Source of the DNA: Diadema setosum
Lineage: Eukaryota > Echinodermata > Echinoidea > Diadematoida > Diadematidae
NCBI RefSeq assembly: GCF_964275005.1
Contig: NC_092688.1
Span: 18,134,403-18,198,402 of the forward strand
Reading direction: 5' to 3'
Length of the DNA stretch: 64,000 nt
Shown here piece after piece: positions 1 through 9,200 of this stretch. The notes beneath the pieces were generated by a model. It searched no databases. It was not told the DNA's origin and saw only the letters and a list, made by a program, of their open reading frames with translations. Each line of letters starts with the position of its first letter. Within the stretch, counting starts at the first letter, position 1. Position numbers and translations under genes: made by a program.

Positions 1-1200
1 CGTTTGTAGTTATATTTTTTCGCATAGGGTTGGGCGCACCTGGCGCAACTGCTGGCAATTACCCGGCAGCAACATCAGGAGAATGACATAACGATTAAGT
101 GCGAGCGAGCGGAGCGAGCGAGCTTGACAATTTTGACAATTTTGACAATTTTCCGTCCAGAAAACTGCCATTTGTAGCTATACTTTTTTCGCTTTGGAAA
201 TTAAGGAATGGGGGCGCACCGGGCGCAACTGCTGGCAACTACCCGCCAGCAACATCAGGAGAATGACATAACGATTAAATGCGAGCGAGCGAAGCAAGGA
301 GGCTTGAAAATTTGGACATCGTAAAGTCCAAAAACGGCCGTTTGTAGCTATATTTTTTCGCTTTGAAAATTAAGGTGGGGGGGGGGGCGCACCGGGCGCA
401 ACTGCTGGCAATTACCCGACAGCAACATCAGGAGAATGGCATGACGATTAAATGCGAGCGAGCGAAGCAAGGAGGCTTGAAAATTTGGACATCGTAAAGT
501 CCAAAAACGGCCGTTTGTAGCTATACTTTTTTTCGCTTTGGAAATTAAGGGGGTGGGGCGCACCGGGCGCAATTGCTGGCAATTACTGGCAGCAACATCA
601 GGAGAATGACATAACGATTAAATGCGAGGGAGCGGAGCGAGCGAGCTTGAAAATTTTGACATTTTACAGTCCAAAAACTGCCGTTTGTAGCTATATTTTT
701 TCGCTTTGAAAATTAAGGTGGGGGGGGGGGGCGCACCGGGCGCAACTGCTGGCAATATCATTACCCGACAGCAACATCAGGAGAATGGCATGACGATTAA
801 ATGCGAGCGAGCGAAGCAAGGAGGCTTGAAAATTTGGACATCGTACAGTCCAAAAACGGCCGTTTGTAGCTATATTTATTCGCTTAGGAAATTAAGGGGG
901 GTGGGGCGCACCGGGCGCAATTGCTGGCAATTACTGGCAGCAACATCAGGAGAATGACATAACGATTAAATGCGAGGGAGCGGAGCGAGCGAGCTTGAAA
1001 ATTTTGACATTTTACAGTCCAAAAACTGCCGTTTGTAGCTATACTTTTTTCGCTTTGGAAATTAAGGGATGGGGGCGCACCGGGCGCAATTGCTGGCAAT
1101 TACTGGCAGCAACATCAGGAGAGCGAGCTAGCTTGAAAATTTTACAGTCCTAAAACTGCCGTTTGTAGCTACATTTTTTTGCTTTGAAAATTAAGGGGGA
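1..1200. repeat. Tandem array, about seven ~170-bp units
   Basis: The word TTTGTAGCTA recurs (with minor variants) near 3, 171, 341, 514, 684, 863 and 1032, giving spacings of 168-179 bp, and again at 1162 after a shortened 130-bp unit. Each unit carries a poly-G block, GGGCGCAACTGCTGGCAA, CAGCAACATCAGGAGAATG and a GCGAGCGAGC(G)GAGCGAGC palindromic stretch. Two sub-types can be told apart by the segment after GCGAGCGAGC: GAAGCAAGGAGGCTTG with TTGGACATCG, or GGAGCGAGCGAGCTTG with TTTTGACA. Confidence 0.85.
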
Positions 1201-1245
1201 GCCCGGTGCGCTACCCCCCCCCCCCCTCCCCTGGATCTGCCACTG
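1..1245. mobile_element. Terminal part of a non-autonomous DNA transposon with internal tandem array
   Basis: Read on the minus strand, the right end begins CAGTGGCAGATCCAGGGG followed by a long G run and GCGCACCGGGC. CAGTGGCGGATCC plus poly-G is a terminus I recognise from DNA transposons of marine invertebrates and fish; the superfamily is not assigned here. The same poly-G/GCGCACCGGGCGCAA block recurs inside each unit of the tandem array to the left. The other end and the target-site duplication lie outside the window, so the element is partial. Confidence 0.5.
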
Positions 1246-2060
1246 GTAGTCAAGGGTGTCGGTTTATGTTCATGATTGGGGGAGGTATGACCAGCGAGGT
1301 GGCGTCGAAGTGACCAAGCGGGGGAAGGATGTCGAAAATCTGCACTATAGAGCATCCCCTTATGTTTGTGTTTGTACAATATATTTTCCATAAAGAAAGT
1401 TCGAGATTTGTCCTCATCTCGGGAATTGCTTGGGGGACAAATTATTTGTCTGCCCCCAACATTTCCGTTGGGGCGGGGCAAATGCCCCTTTGCCCCCCCC
1501 CCCCCCCCAGATAGATTCACGACCCTGATCATCCCTGGGTATGCCCATAGATGTATCAGAGTCATCATCGTTTCAGGAATGATTCAGGAACTGGAGGGGG
1601 GGGGGAGTTCAATTATGGCGGTAGAGTTTTTGTTATTGTTTGTTTGTTTTCGTACAAAATTTGCAGATGGTCCCGAGTTGCTCGCTTCATAGCATGTTTA
1701 CATATAAGCCTATGCTATTTGACGTTGTCAACGTCTTGACCATATTACCTTATGTCGATATTACTTTCTTCGCGAGCGAGCGAAGCGAGCGAGCGCTTGA
1801 GAAAATTATGCATACATTTTCCTACAAGATATAGAATACTGTTCAGCTCTGTTACCTGTCTGAAGGCTGGCGTACAAACGTCATGCAATATGCCAAAATT
1901 GATACAATCACATTTCTGCTTCCTCCATTTTTTTCTCAAATTTCAGGGGGGATGATTGTACAGGCCATCCCCCCCTCCTCCATTTCTGGGGGGGGGGGGG
2001 GATATATCCCCCCCATCCCCCCCCCCCCCCCCCGGGATTTACGCCCATGGTGTGAGCGAC
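1246..2060. repeat. Poly-G/poly-C-rich interspersed repeats, nested
   Basis: Long C or G runs occur near 1493-1509, 1594-1603, 1947-1953 and 1987-2033, where a G run, GATATATCCCCC and a C run sit side by side and end at CGGGATTTACGCCCATGG. A GCGAGCGAGCGAAGCGAGCG stretch at 1773-1796 matches the palindromic part of the array to the left, so the two regions probably share a repeat family. No coding region is supported. Confidence 0.55.
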
Positions 2061-3150
2061 CAATTTATCGGACAGGTGGCCATGTTAAAGGTTATGGACC
2101 ATGTAGGAGAAACCCTAAACACAAATCCTAGATATAAACCTCTATTCGTATACAGGCTGGCCTATTTGGCCACTTTCATTGACAGATCTCATCCATGCAG
2201 TGAGACATGCATTGTCCCTTCACAATAACACGCGAACTTGGAAAAAGTGCAATTTGTCATTGTTGTCTTTAAAGTTCATGTGCTCAGTCATGCATGACAT
2301 TTGTCAACATAATTAGGCATCAATGGAAAGAGGAAGAGTTCCCCTTTCCTCACAACCAACATTGCGCTCTCCGCGCCCTGCCTCTTCACCGTAGGATCCC
2401 TCCTACCTCAATGGCCCTCTTCAACATCGTATCTATGCCACACGATAGGACCCTACTTATGGCCTCATCTTTCCTCGTCATTTTCTTGAATTTTTGATGC
2501 AAAATACCAAGCATATAGTTATAATCTGCCTAACTTCGAGTATCTGCGTGCGCTTTTATATATACTCTTTAGTTAAAGCTATGGGCCTCGGTGCCTCTAA
2601 TTAGTCCTGTTTTTTGGAGTCCCATCTGCCCATAATTTAATTTAATCAAAAACTTGAACTTAAACTTTATTCTGATTCATAAAAAAAACCACACCAAAAC
2701 TTTTGTACAATAACAAACTGAAGACAGTGAACGAGTACACAAACATACAATACACAACATTATGATGACTATAAATGAAACATGAAAACTAAAAAAGACC
2801 TGGGGTCATAAAGTGAGGGTAGTTCCCAACAAAAAGAAGAAGATAAAACAATATTGCTGTAAGATCACAACATGAAACAGACGAAAATGTTACAAAAATG
2901 ATTTTAAAAAATACATTTTAGTTTTGAAAATTTTGAATAATGGTAAATAAACCTACAGAAAGAAAACTCTCAGGGCAAAGTATCTGTGTGTACACTTAGC
3001 AAAAAAAAAAAGAAAAGAAAAGAAAGAAGAAAGTAAACACTTTTTCGAGTTCATCTTTCTCATAGACTATTTGGCTAATAATGGTGTTTTATATACCATG
3101 TTAAAGGTAATTTAGTTGGCTAGATATCAACCTATATAGTAGGTCAATAA
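2061..3150. other. Intergenic AT-rich sequence, no gene seen
   Basis: No coding signal recognised. From about 2640 the sequence becomes A-rich on the plus strand with short A runs (for example 3001-3012). This resembles the reverse complement of a retrotransposon 3' region, but no diagnostic motif was found. Confidence 0.4.
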
Positions 3151-3808
3151 AAAGGGAAACTTATGCATGAGTGAACACATTCGTTTTTCTCTTCCAAGGC
3201 ACAAAAATAAAAATTGCAAAAATGGGCAAGTTGTCATATTCAAGCGTGTATGCTCTTCCATATAACAATGAGAGCAAAAGATAAATTCAACACAATAAAA
3301 GTGCAAATTAATTTGCAAATGAATTTGCAAAAATCAACCTATGACCTCTGTAATGTTTTTGTAACCCTCCAAAGATAAAGAAAGGCCAAAAAAAAAAAAA
3401 AATAATGGAGGAAATTAAAGAATCTTCTGTCAAATCCATAGGCAAAAGACATAAGAGGAAAAAGTAATAGTAACGAAGAAGGTGAAATTTGAAACGTTAT
3501 TCCAAATTAAGAAAATTTGAATTAATATTTGGTTCTTTAATTTGTCTCATGCATCCTTGAATTCCTTAATCAAAAGGTGAAATGAAGAAATTCTGTCGAT
3601 TTCATCACCTTTCCGGCTTACTCCCTATGTCATTTAAAGTTTGAATTGATAGAAAATTCTTATGTTCCACTTTCAGTTTCCCCACTATGTTTTTGTTTTT
3701 CAAATTCATTTGCAAATGAATTTCAATATGTCAATTTTTGCAATTTTTACATTTCTGCCTTGGAGGACAAAATGAATGTGTTCACTCATGCGTAAAGTTT
3801 CCCTTTGT
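3151..3808. repeat. Long imperfect inverted repeat (fold-back)
   Basis: AAAGGGAAACTTATGCATGA at 3151 is matched in inverse orientation by TCATGCGTAAAGTTTCCCTT ending near 3806. The match continues inward through GTGAACACATTC / GAATGTGTTCAC and CTTCCAAGGCA / TGCCTTGGAGG to about 3236 and 3718. A second matching pair built on TTTGCAAATGAATTT lies at about 3306-3330 and 3699-3725. The spacer is about 0.4 kb of unique AT-rich sequence. It is a fold-back or MITE-like element of unknown superfamily. Confidence 0.6.
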
Positions 3809-4700
3809 ATTCAATTCAATTCAATGTTTTATTTCATTTTTCTACAAAAAAGATATGAACATCACTTTTTTGATAACAGAAATTAAGGTGCGTAAAGTAT
3901 AACATGAAAGAATGTATATACAATGATTGTACCACCTTATAATAACTATACACTATCATATAACTCAAGTGATTAAAAGTAATTATACAGTATGCAAAAT
4001 TCGAAAAATGGAGGGACCCACTAAGACGACAAAGCTTGTAGATTGTGGGCCCCTCAGAGGAAAAACATCAGTTGAGAAAAAAAGTAATTGTCTGGAAGCC
4101 CACTAGAAAGATAGATCAACAAAAGCAGACAGATATACAAACAAATAAACATGAAATGAGACTGGAGTAGGAGTAACAATACAATGGAGAGTTGACTAGT
4201 AGACGAGACAAAATGAGGCATAGCTAACATATTTGAAAAGAACAGAACAGACAAAAACGTTCTACAGAGACAGCGATCTCGTAAGAAGTGTGTCGAGAAA
4301 GTGAGAAAAAGCGACGCGAGAAAGAACAGGGCAATAGACATATTATGATCGGAGAAATATCGTAGCATTATATGAATATAGTATACAAGAGCTAAAGTAT
4401 ACTTGGTAATCAATAGGTGAAAACGTAGGTTCTTAGAAAAAAAGTTATAACAGCTGGTTAATTCTATTCAGTAGAATAAGGTTGCAATAAAGAAACTTTC
4501 AATTTCCTCTTGAATGAGTATATTGAGGGGCATTTTTAATATCAGGATGCATGGAATTCCAATAGCTCGGGCCAGTATAAAGAAATGTGTTCTTTGCTAA
4601 AATCGTACGGAAAAGAGGTAAATGATATTCGTTAGAGCGTCGAGTTGGATATTCATGGAATGACTGATTTTTTAGGAACATGGAATGGAAAACATCAGGA
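3809..4700 (-). mobile_element. Decayed non-LTR retrotransposon (LINE), 3' end
   Basis: Read on the minus strand, a reverse-transcriptase-type ORF end (4681 down to about 4440) is followed by a 3' UTR and a terminal ATTGAATTGAATTGAA tail at about 3810-3830. The 3' UTR contains a potential stem at 4014-4055 (GGGCCCAC ... GTGGGTCCC around AAGCTTTG) that recurs in the second LINE tail at 15490-15530. The element is 5'-truncated and carries a frameshift. The C-terminal peptide style suggests the Jockey/CR1/L2 group; the exact clade is not determined. Confidence 0.65.
4440..4681 (-). pseudogene. LINE ORF2 C-terminal fragment, frameshifted
   Basis: The frame beginning at 4681 encodes a fragment with YPTRRSNEYHLPLFRTILAK, YTGPSYWNSMHPDIKNAP and then a stop. 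This pattern (short arginine-rich segment, LP-R-T, GP-WN-LP-IK) is typical of the end of LINE-encoded reverse transcriptase proteins. Just before the stop, a shift to the next frame restores SFKRKLKVSLLQPY and a stop near 4440, the usual C-terminus of such proteins. It is therefore a dead copy with a one-base frameshift. No catalytic part of the polymerase is present. Confidence 0.65.
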
Positions 4701-4823
4701 AGAAGGTTATAAGGAAGAAGGGTATAAACCTACTAGGTTGATAGCCAATCAAATAATCTTTGATATGGTATATGACACAATGATTTTTATCAAAATCTTC
4801 TTTGAAAAATATTAACTGGAAAA

Positions 4824-4825
<2 letters not shown>

Positions 4826-4860
<35 letters not shown>

Positions 4861-4990
4861 AGTATCTGTATTTCTTTTTTGGTCAATTTGCTCAAAAATA
4901 TGAACCGATAAATGCGTACTTTTAGGCCCTATGTATCATGTTTGTTGATGATGGCAATAAAATTGCATTGAATTGAAAAAAAAAAGAAGA
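4826..4990 (+). mobile_element. Retrotransposon-like 3' tail after a long T run
   Basis: A T run of about 30 bases (4826-4856) is followed by unique sequence. It ends in GATGGCAATAAAATTGCATTGAATTG and an A-rich tail at 4950-4990. The TTGAATTGAA-type end is the same kind of tail as in the minus-strand LINE at 3810, but in opposite orientation, suggesting a second, truncated retrotransposon or SINE 3' end. Confidence 0.4.
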
Positions 4991-5299
4991 AGAATATATA
5001 CATTATGTACACTGTATTTGTATACAGTGTATGAGAAATAATATATCCAGTAATGTTACGCACTCTGCAAGAAAACAAAGGAATCGGCCTGCTATTTTTT
5101 TCTCTTTTTTTTGGGGGGGTGAGGGGTGGGGGTGGGGGTGGGCTGGGATGTGAGTGGGTGTGTAGGAAAAGCGGAGGAGGGTTTGTCCCAACTGTCAGTT
5201 AAGATGCTCCCTTATGATAGTAACGATAACTATGTTCCATGCAATTGCATGTACTTGCATATACCCAGTAAACGTCGGGTTTTAATGTATATTCGTGAT

Positions 5300-5360
5300 T
5301 TTGTTTGTTTATTTGTTTGTTTGTTTGTTTGTTTGTTTGTTTGTTTGTTTTTGTTTTTGT
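5300..5360. repeat. (GTTT)n microsatellite
   Basis: About twelve GTTT units run from about 5302 to 5349 and then decay into GTTTTT units. A G-rich stretch (GGGGTGGGGGTGGG type) lies upstream at 5113-5145. Confidence 0.9.
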
Positions 5361-5479
5361 TTTTACTGAGGTATCAAGATGCATACTTCCAGGAGAGGTT
5401 AAAATCTTCGATCATGTAAACACCTCATGTTAGTAAGATGATCAAAGTTTTACAAAAATATGTAGGCCTAATTATACAC

Positions 5480-5880
5480 GTCTCCTCTCTAGGGATTATT
5501 GGTTGAGGTGAGAATTCAGCTTTTGACTTTATGTGAGATACTTAGAAAACACTTTATGAAACGTTAAAAGCATACAACTCAAAGAGGAATTCAAAGTTTA
5601 TTTGCTGACGATCGGTTTTGAAATGGTTGAGATATCCAAAAACAAAGTAAATCAGAAGAGCGGTCCTGATAAAAGGTGGGTCCCACCTTTTATCAGGATT
5701 GATATTGCTTTGCTTTGGATATCTCGGCCATTTCAAAACCATTTTTCATCAAATAAACTCTATATTGCTCTTTCATGTTTCATAAAAGGTTTTTCAGTAT
5801 CAAAATAATAAAAAAAAAAAACATTGAAAACCACAAAACCCATCTCAACCGAAATTTCAAAGGCCCTCTCGGTGTTGAAT
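5480..5880. mobile_element. Palindromic MITE, family B, degenerate copy
   Basis: The centre is a perfect hairpin at 5665-5697 with 16-bp arms beginning CCTGATAAAAGGTGGG. It is flanked by inverted arms (GGATATCTCGGCCATTTCAA to the right, TTGAAATGGTTGAGATATCC to the left). The same element recurs at 48051-48445 and 61377-61770, where the flanking TTAA target sites are preserved. Here the outer ends are eroded, so the limits are approximate. Confidence 0.7.
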
Positions 5881-5984
5881 TGGCAGAGATTTTTCTCCTC
5901 ACAAGCTCTGAGTTACTTGATCTTTGGTGGGGGCTGCGCTTCTACAATGACACGATTGCAGGGACCAAGTACGAAATTAAAATG

Positions 5985-6185
5985 TAAAATATAGAATAAT
6001 TTTCTCTAGTTTTTAGTAGCTAAAAAACAATAATTTTTTCAAACTTAATTAATGTATTTATTTGATGAATTTATTCCAAGTAAAGGAGCGTGATTTAACT
6101 ATGAGCAAAATTATCAACTTTATTTGAACGAGCCTATTAGCCGGCAAAAGGTCATCTTGAGGCTAAAGACTCTGGTACGTGCAAA
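5985..6185 (+). promoter_or_regulatory. Presumed COX6A promoter and 5' UTR
   Basis: No TATA box is obvious close to the gene. AAAAGGTCATC at 6146-6156 contains an AAGGTCA half-site of the kind bound by estrogen-related receptors. AAAATGGC overlaps the start codon at 6183-6190 and resembles the YY1 core found at the start codon of many nuclear genes for mitochondrial proteins. Both assignments are by motif only; the transcription start is not determined. Confidence 0.3.
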
Positions 6186-6288
6186 ATGGCTTCTCAGGTA
6201 ATGAACGTTCTTCGTCGCCAATTTTCTACTTCTCTGGCACGGAGATCCACCGCACCAGCACATGGAGCAGTTGCAGAAGATGCCCATG
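6186..6288 (+). CDS. COX6A: COX6A exon 1 (mitochondrial presequence)
   Basis: Encodes residues 1-34 and the first base of codon 35. The donor is CATG|GTTAGT at 6288/6289. Content is R, S, A and T rich with [11 protein letters not shown], typical of an amphipathic import signal; cleavage probably falls in the second half of this exon. Confidence 0.93.
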
Positions 6289-9200
6289 GTTAGTAGTATT
6301 GGAATTAAGAGTTTTTAGGGTTGATTTGTTGTTTTTTTGCTGAAAATAGATGGTCAAAGTCTAAGCGTGGGACGATCAACGAGTGACGATTGGGCTACCG
6401 GCTGTCTGATACCGCGGTACCGTGCTGAGAGTGGCGAGTGTCACTGATCATGCCGATAATGTACTTTCATATCCATGTGGATATTTCAAATTCTGCTCAA
6501 CCAAATTATACGAAAATCATACAAAATACTTCGTTACTTATTTCCAATCTTTCATGTAAATTTCAACAAAATGGGTTATCGGGAAGCGTTGATATCGACG
6601 TCGACTTAACGTCGCTCAAAACAGTTCCCTGCTCGCTCTAAACAGCTCCCTCCCTGCTCGCTCTTCGTGAGCGATCGCGCGAGACGCGGCGTACCCTGCA
6701 TGCTGCGCAATCGCAATCTGAAACTCTAACTGAAGATTGATAAAGTTAGCCGTCCAATATTAGAATCTAAGTGACTTGCACTTTCTATTTCTGGAGATAG
6801 AATAGTCTAGGGTTCTAGACAGATTAATGACCAGTTAAAAGAAGTCAGTTGAATTGAGGAGGTGTGTGTGCATGTGTCTGGCTGTCTGCCTCTTGATTGC
6901 AGCTGTCTGTCTGCGTCATTGCCATTGTAAATATAGACATTTTTACTGTGTGTTTGTCATTTGTGTGTGCTCCCTGATCCCCCTACCTAGGCCTAACCGT
7001 GCCTCTGCTTACCATGCTCACTACGGTATGCCTGTTGTATGCCATGTATGATGTATAGTAAGTCTACTACTCATCGACCACCTAACGTTTTTAGATCGAC
7101 CACCCTCCCACAATGCCAATGGCTTTCTTGCGGGTACTATAAAATCAAAAGTACGCGTGGGACGGGGCGCAATACGCTGGAACATTCGAACATGAATACA
7201 AATCAAGGACAAGAGAAATTAGGGGGATACAGGAAAATATAAACCTCAGGAAACAGGAGGAAGAAAAAATTGAAGAAAATCCTCAAGTCAACAAGTCAAG
7301 TCAAGTACAAGTCAACAATCTGAGCCCGGGATATGAATCTGCGGTATTTTCTGCCTCAAGCGGACTGAAATTAAGGTGAAACTGAGGAATATTTTCCAAG
7401 ATACAGAAGGTATTTGTAATCAAAAGTGGTTAATGAGTAGGGTAAGGGCACCAGTATTCGGTCAGCCCCCGGTATTCGGTCACTTATCACTAGTCACCAG
7501 CCAGTAAGTTCAAGTGTCACAACACACGCAAATCACATTAATTCACATACTTGCACACTCATTCACAACAGGAAACTCCCTTAGCCCCCTTGAAAAATCC
7601 ATCCAAAATCCCAAATTTTGCCGTCAAAAGTGCAGAATCGGAGCTACTTTCCAAAAGCGCGCGCGGATAAGGCCCAGTTTTAAGAGTATGGGTCGCCAAA
7701 AAAGCGCTAAAAATCGAGAAATACGCCGTTCTCTCGCGGGGATTTTTCGCCTATCGCAAGCTTGGAGTGTAATGGTATCCTCAAAAACGCAAAAGAAAAG
7801 CAAAATTTCCGTACGTGCCGATACAGTGTCCCAATGTACAAGGGTTGAATGCAAGTGCCGAGCCCCAGTATTCGGTCACCAACGGTCGCCGCAACGTCCC
7901 CGATTACAGAATACCGGTTTTGCCTCATATAAATTAGCATATTGGTGCGTATAAGAGCCGCCGGAGGCGGGGCCTTCGGCCCCGCCTCCGGCGGCTCTCC
8001 CTTAGAGATGAATTTCAGCCCGAAGGGCTGAAATTCGTCTTTCCCGACGTTTGGGGCCCCCAAAAAGGCCAGAAACGGAACGGCCGTCAAAAAGTAGGTT
8101 GACCACACAATTTTTATGAAAATTGAGTGGTTTCGTCGGAAAACTGCTCTAAATCGAGATAACTCGAGTAAATCGACGATAAAGAAAATCGACCCGATTT
8201 TGACGGAACTATTTTAATCGTGATGACGTCATCACAGCTGGCAGCCCTTCTTCCTTCATGTTCTCTTTTCGACACAAGTCATCACGCGTCACGATACAAT
8301 CACACTACACACTAGTTTGGCAAGGCAGCGCGTATACGCGTATTGTCAAGAGACATGTGCGCACTCAACTGCTATACGTATTGTACACTGTACTACTAAA
8401 CATGCGCGCGTTCTGCAGACTCAATACGCGCTACCACTGCCACACGTACGCATAAGCTGTTATGTGTACTGTATGTACTGTACTGTTGTATTTGTATTGA
8501 GTGCATAGAGTCAACATGGTGGGCTGTCAAGCGCACCCACACAGTGCGTAAGCTCTACTGTAAGCTAGCACCAGCAATTAGATAAGTGATTGTTTTCTAG
8601 TCTCACCTAAACTGCTATCAATTTCTAGGATATGGACTATCCTCGACTCCTAAAAACGTGAGTATACATCGTAAATTCGGGTAAATTTTAACGGATAGTC
8701 TAGACTAGCATCGTCAGGATCTAGAACTACATTATTCGGGGGACACCCCCGAAACCCCCGAGAACGACGTATTAAGATACCACACTTCTCACCGCACAGA
8801 GCAAAGAAAACACACGTAAACAAATGCAATCGTCGACAGCCGAATCACGGACCGTATCGCTGATTGGATTAATATTTTAATGGTTGCTATCGGCAAGCGT
8901 AATTACGCTCTTTTCAGAGCGATTTGCGCTCTCCGTGATTGGCTGCCGGTATTCTGTAATTTACCCCAATTTTGCACCAACAAGGTAGCGCGCGCGCATT
9001 TTTCAGCTGCTTTGAACACGCATTGACTTTGAACGCGCACATCGCGTGACCGAATACTGGTGCTGGTGACCGTATACTGGGGAATTTTCAAATTTGCAAA
9101 TGATATATATTTCACATACATTGCTGTAGATATGATGTATGTATGTATTATTTTAGTTTGAAAAATATTGCAAAAAAGCTTAAGTGACCGAATACTGGGG

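Noticed and set aside
7514..7954. 146-residue frame inside the 7440-9209 element, overlapping one on the other strand
   Set aside because: No transposase motif; open frames on both strands reflect composition.
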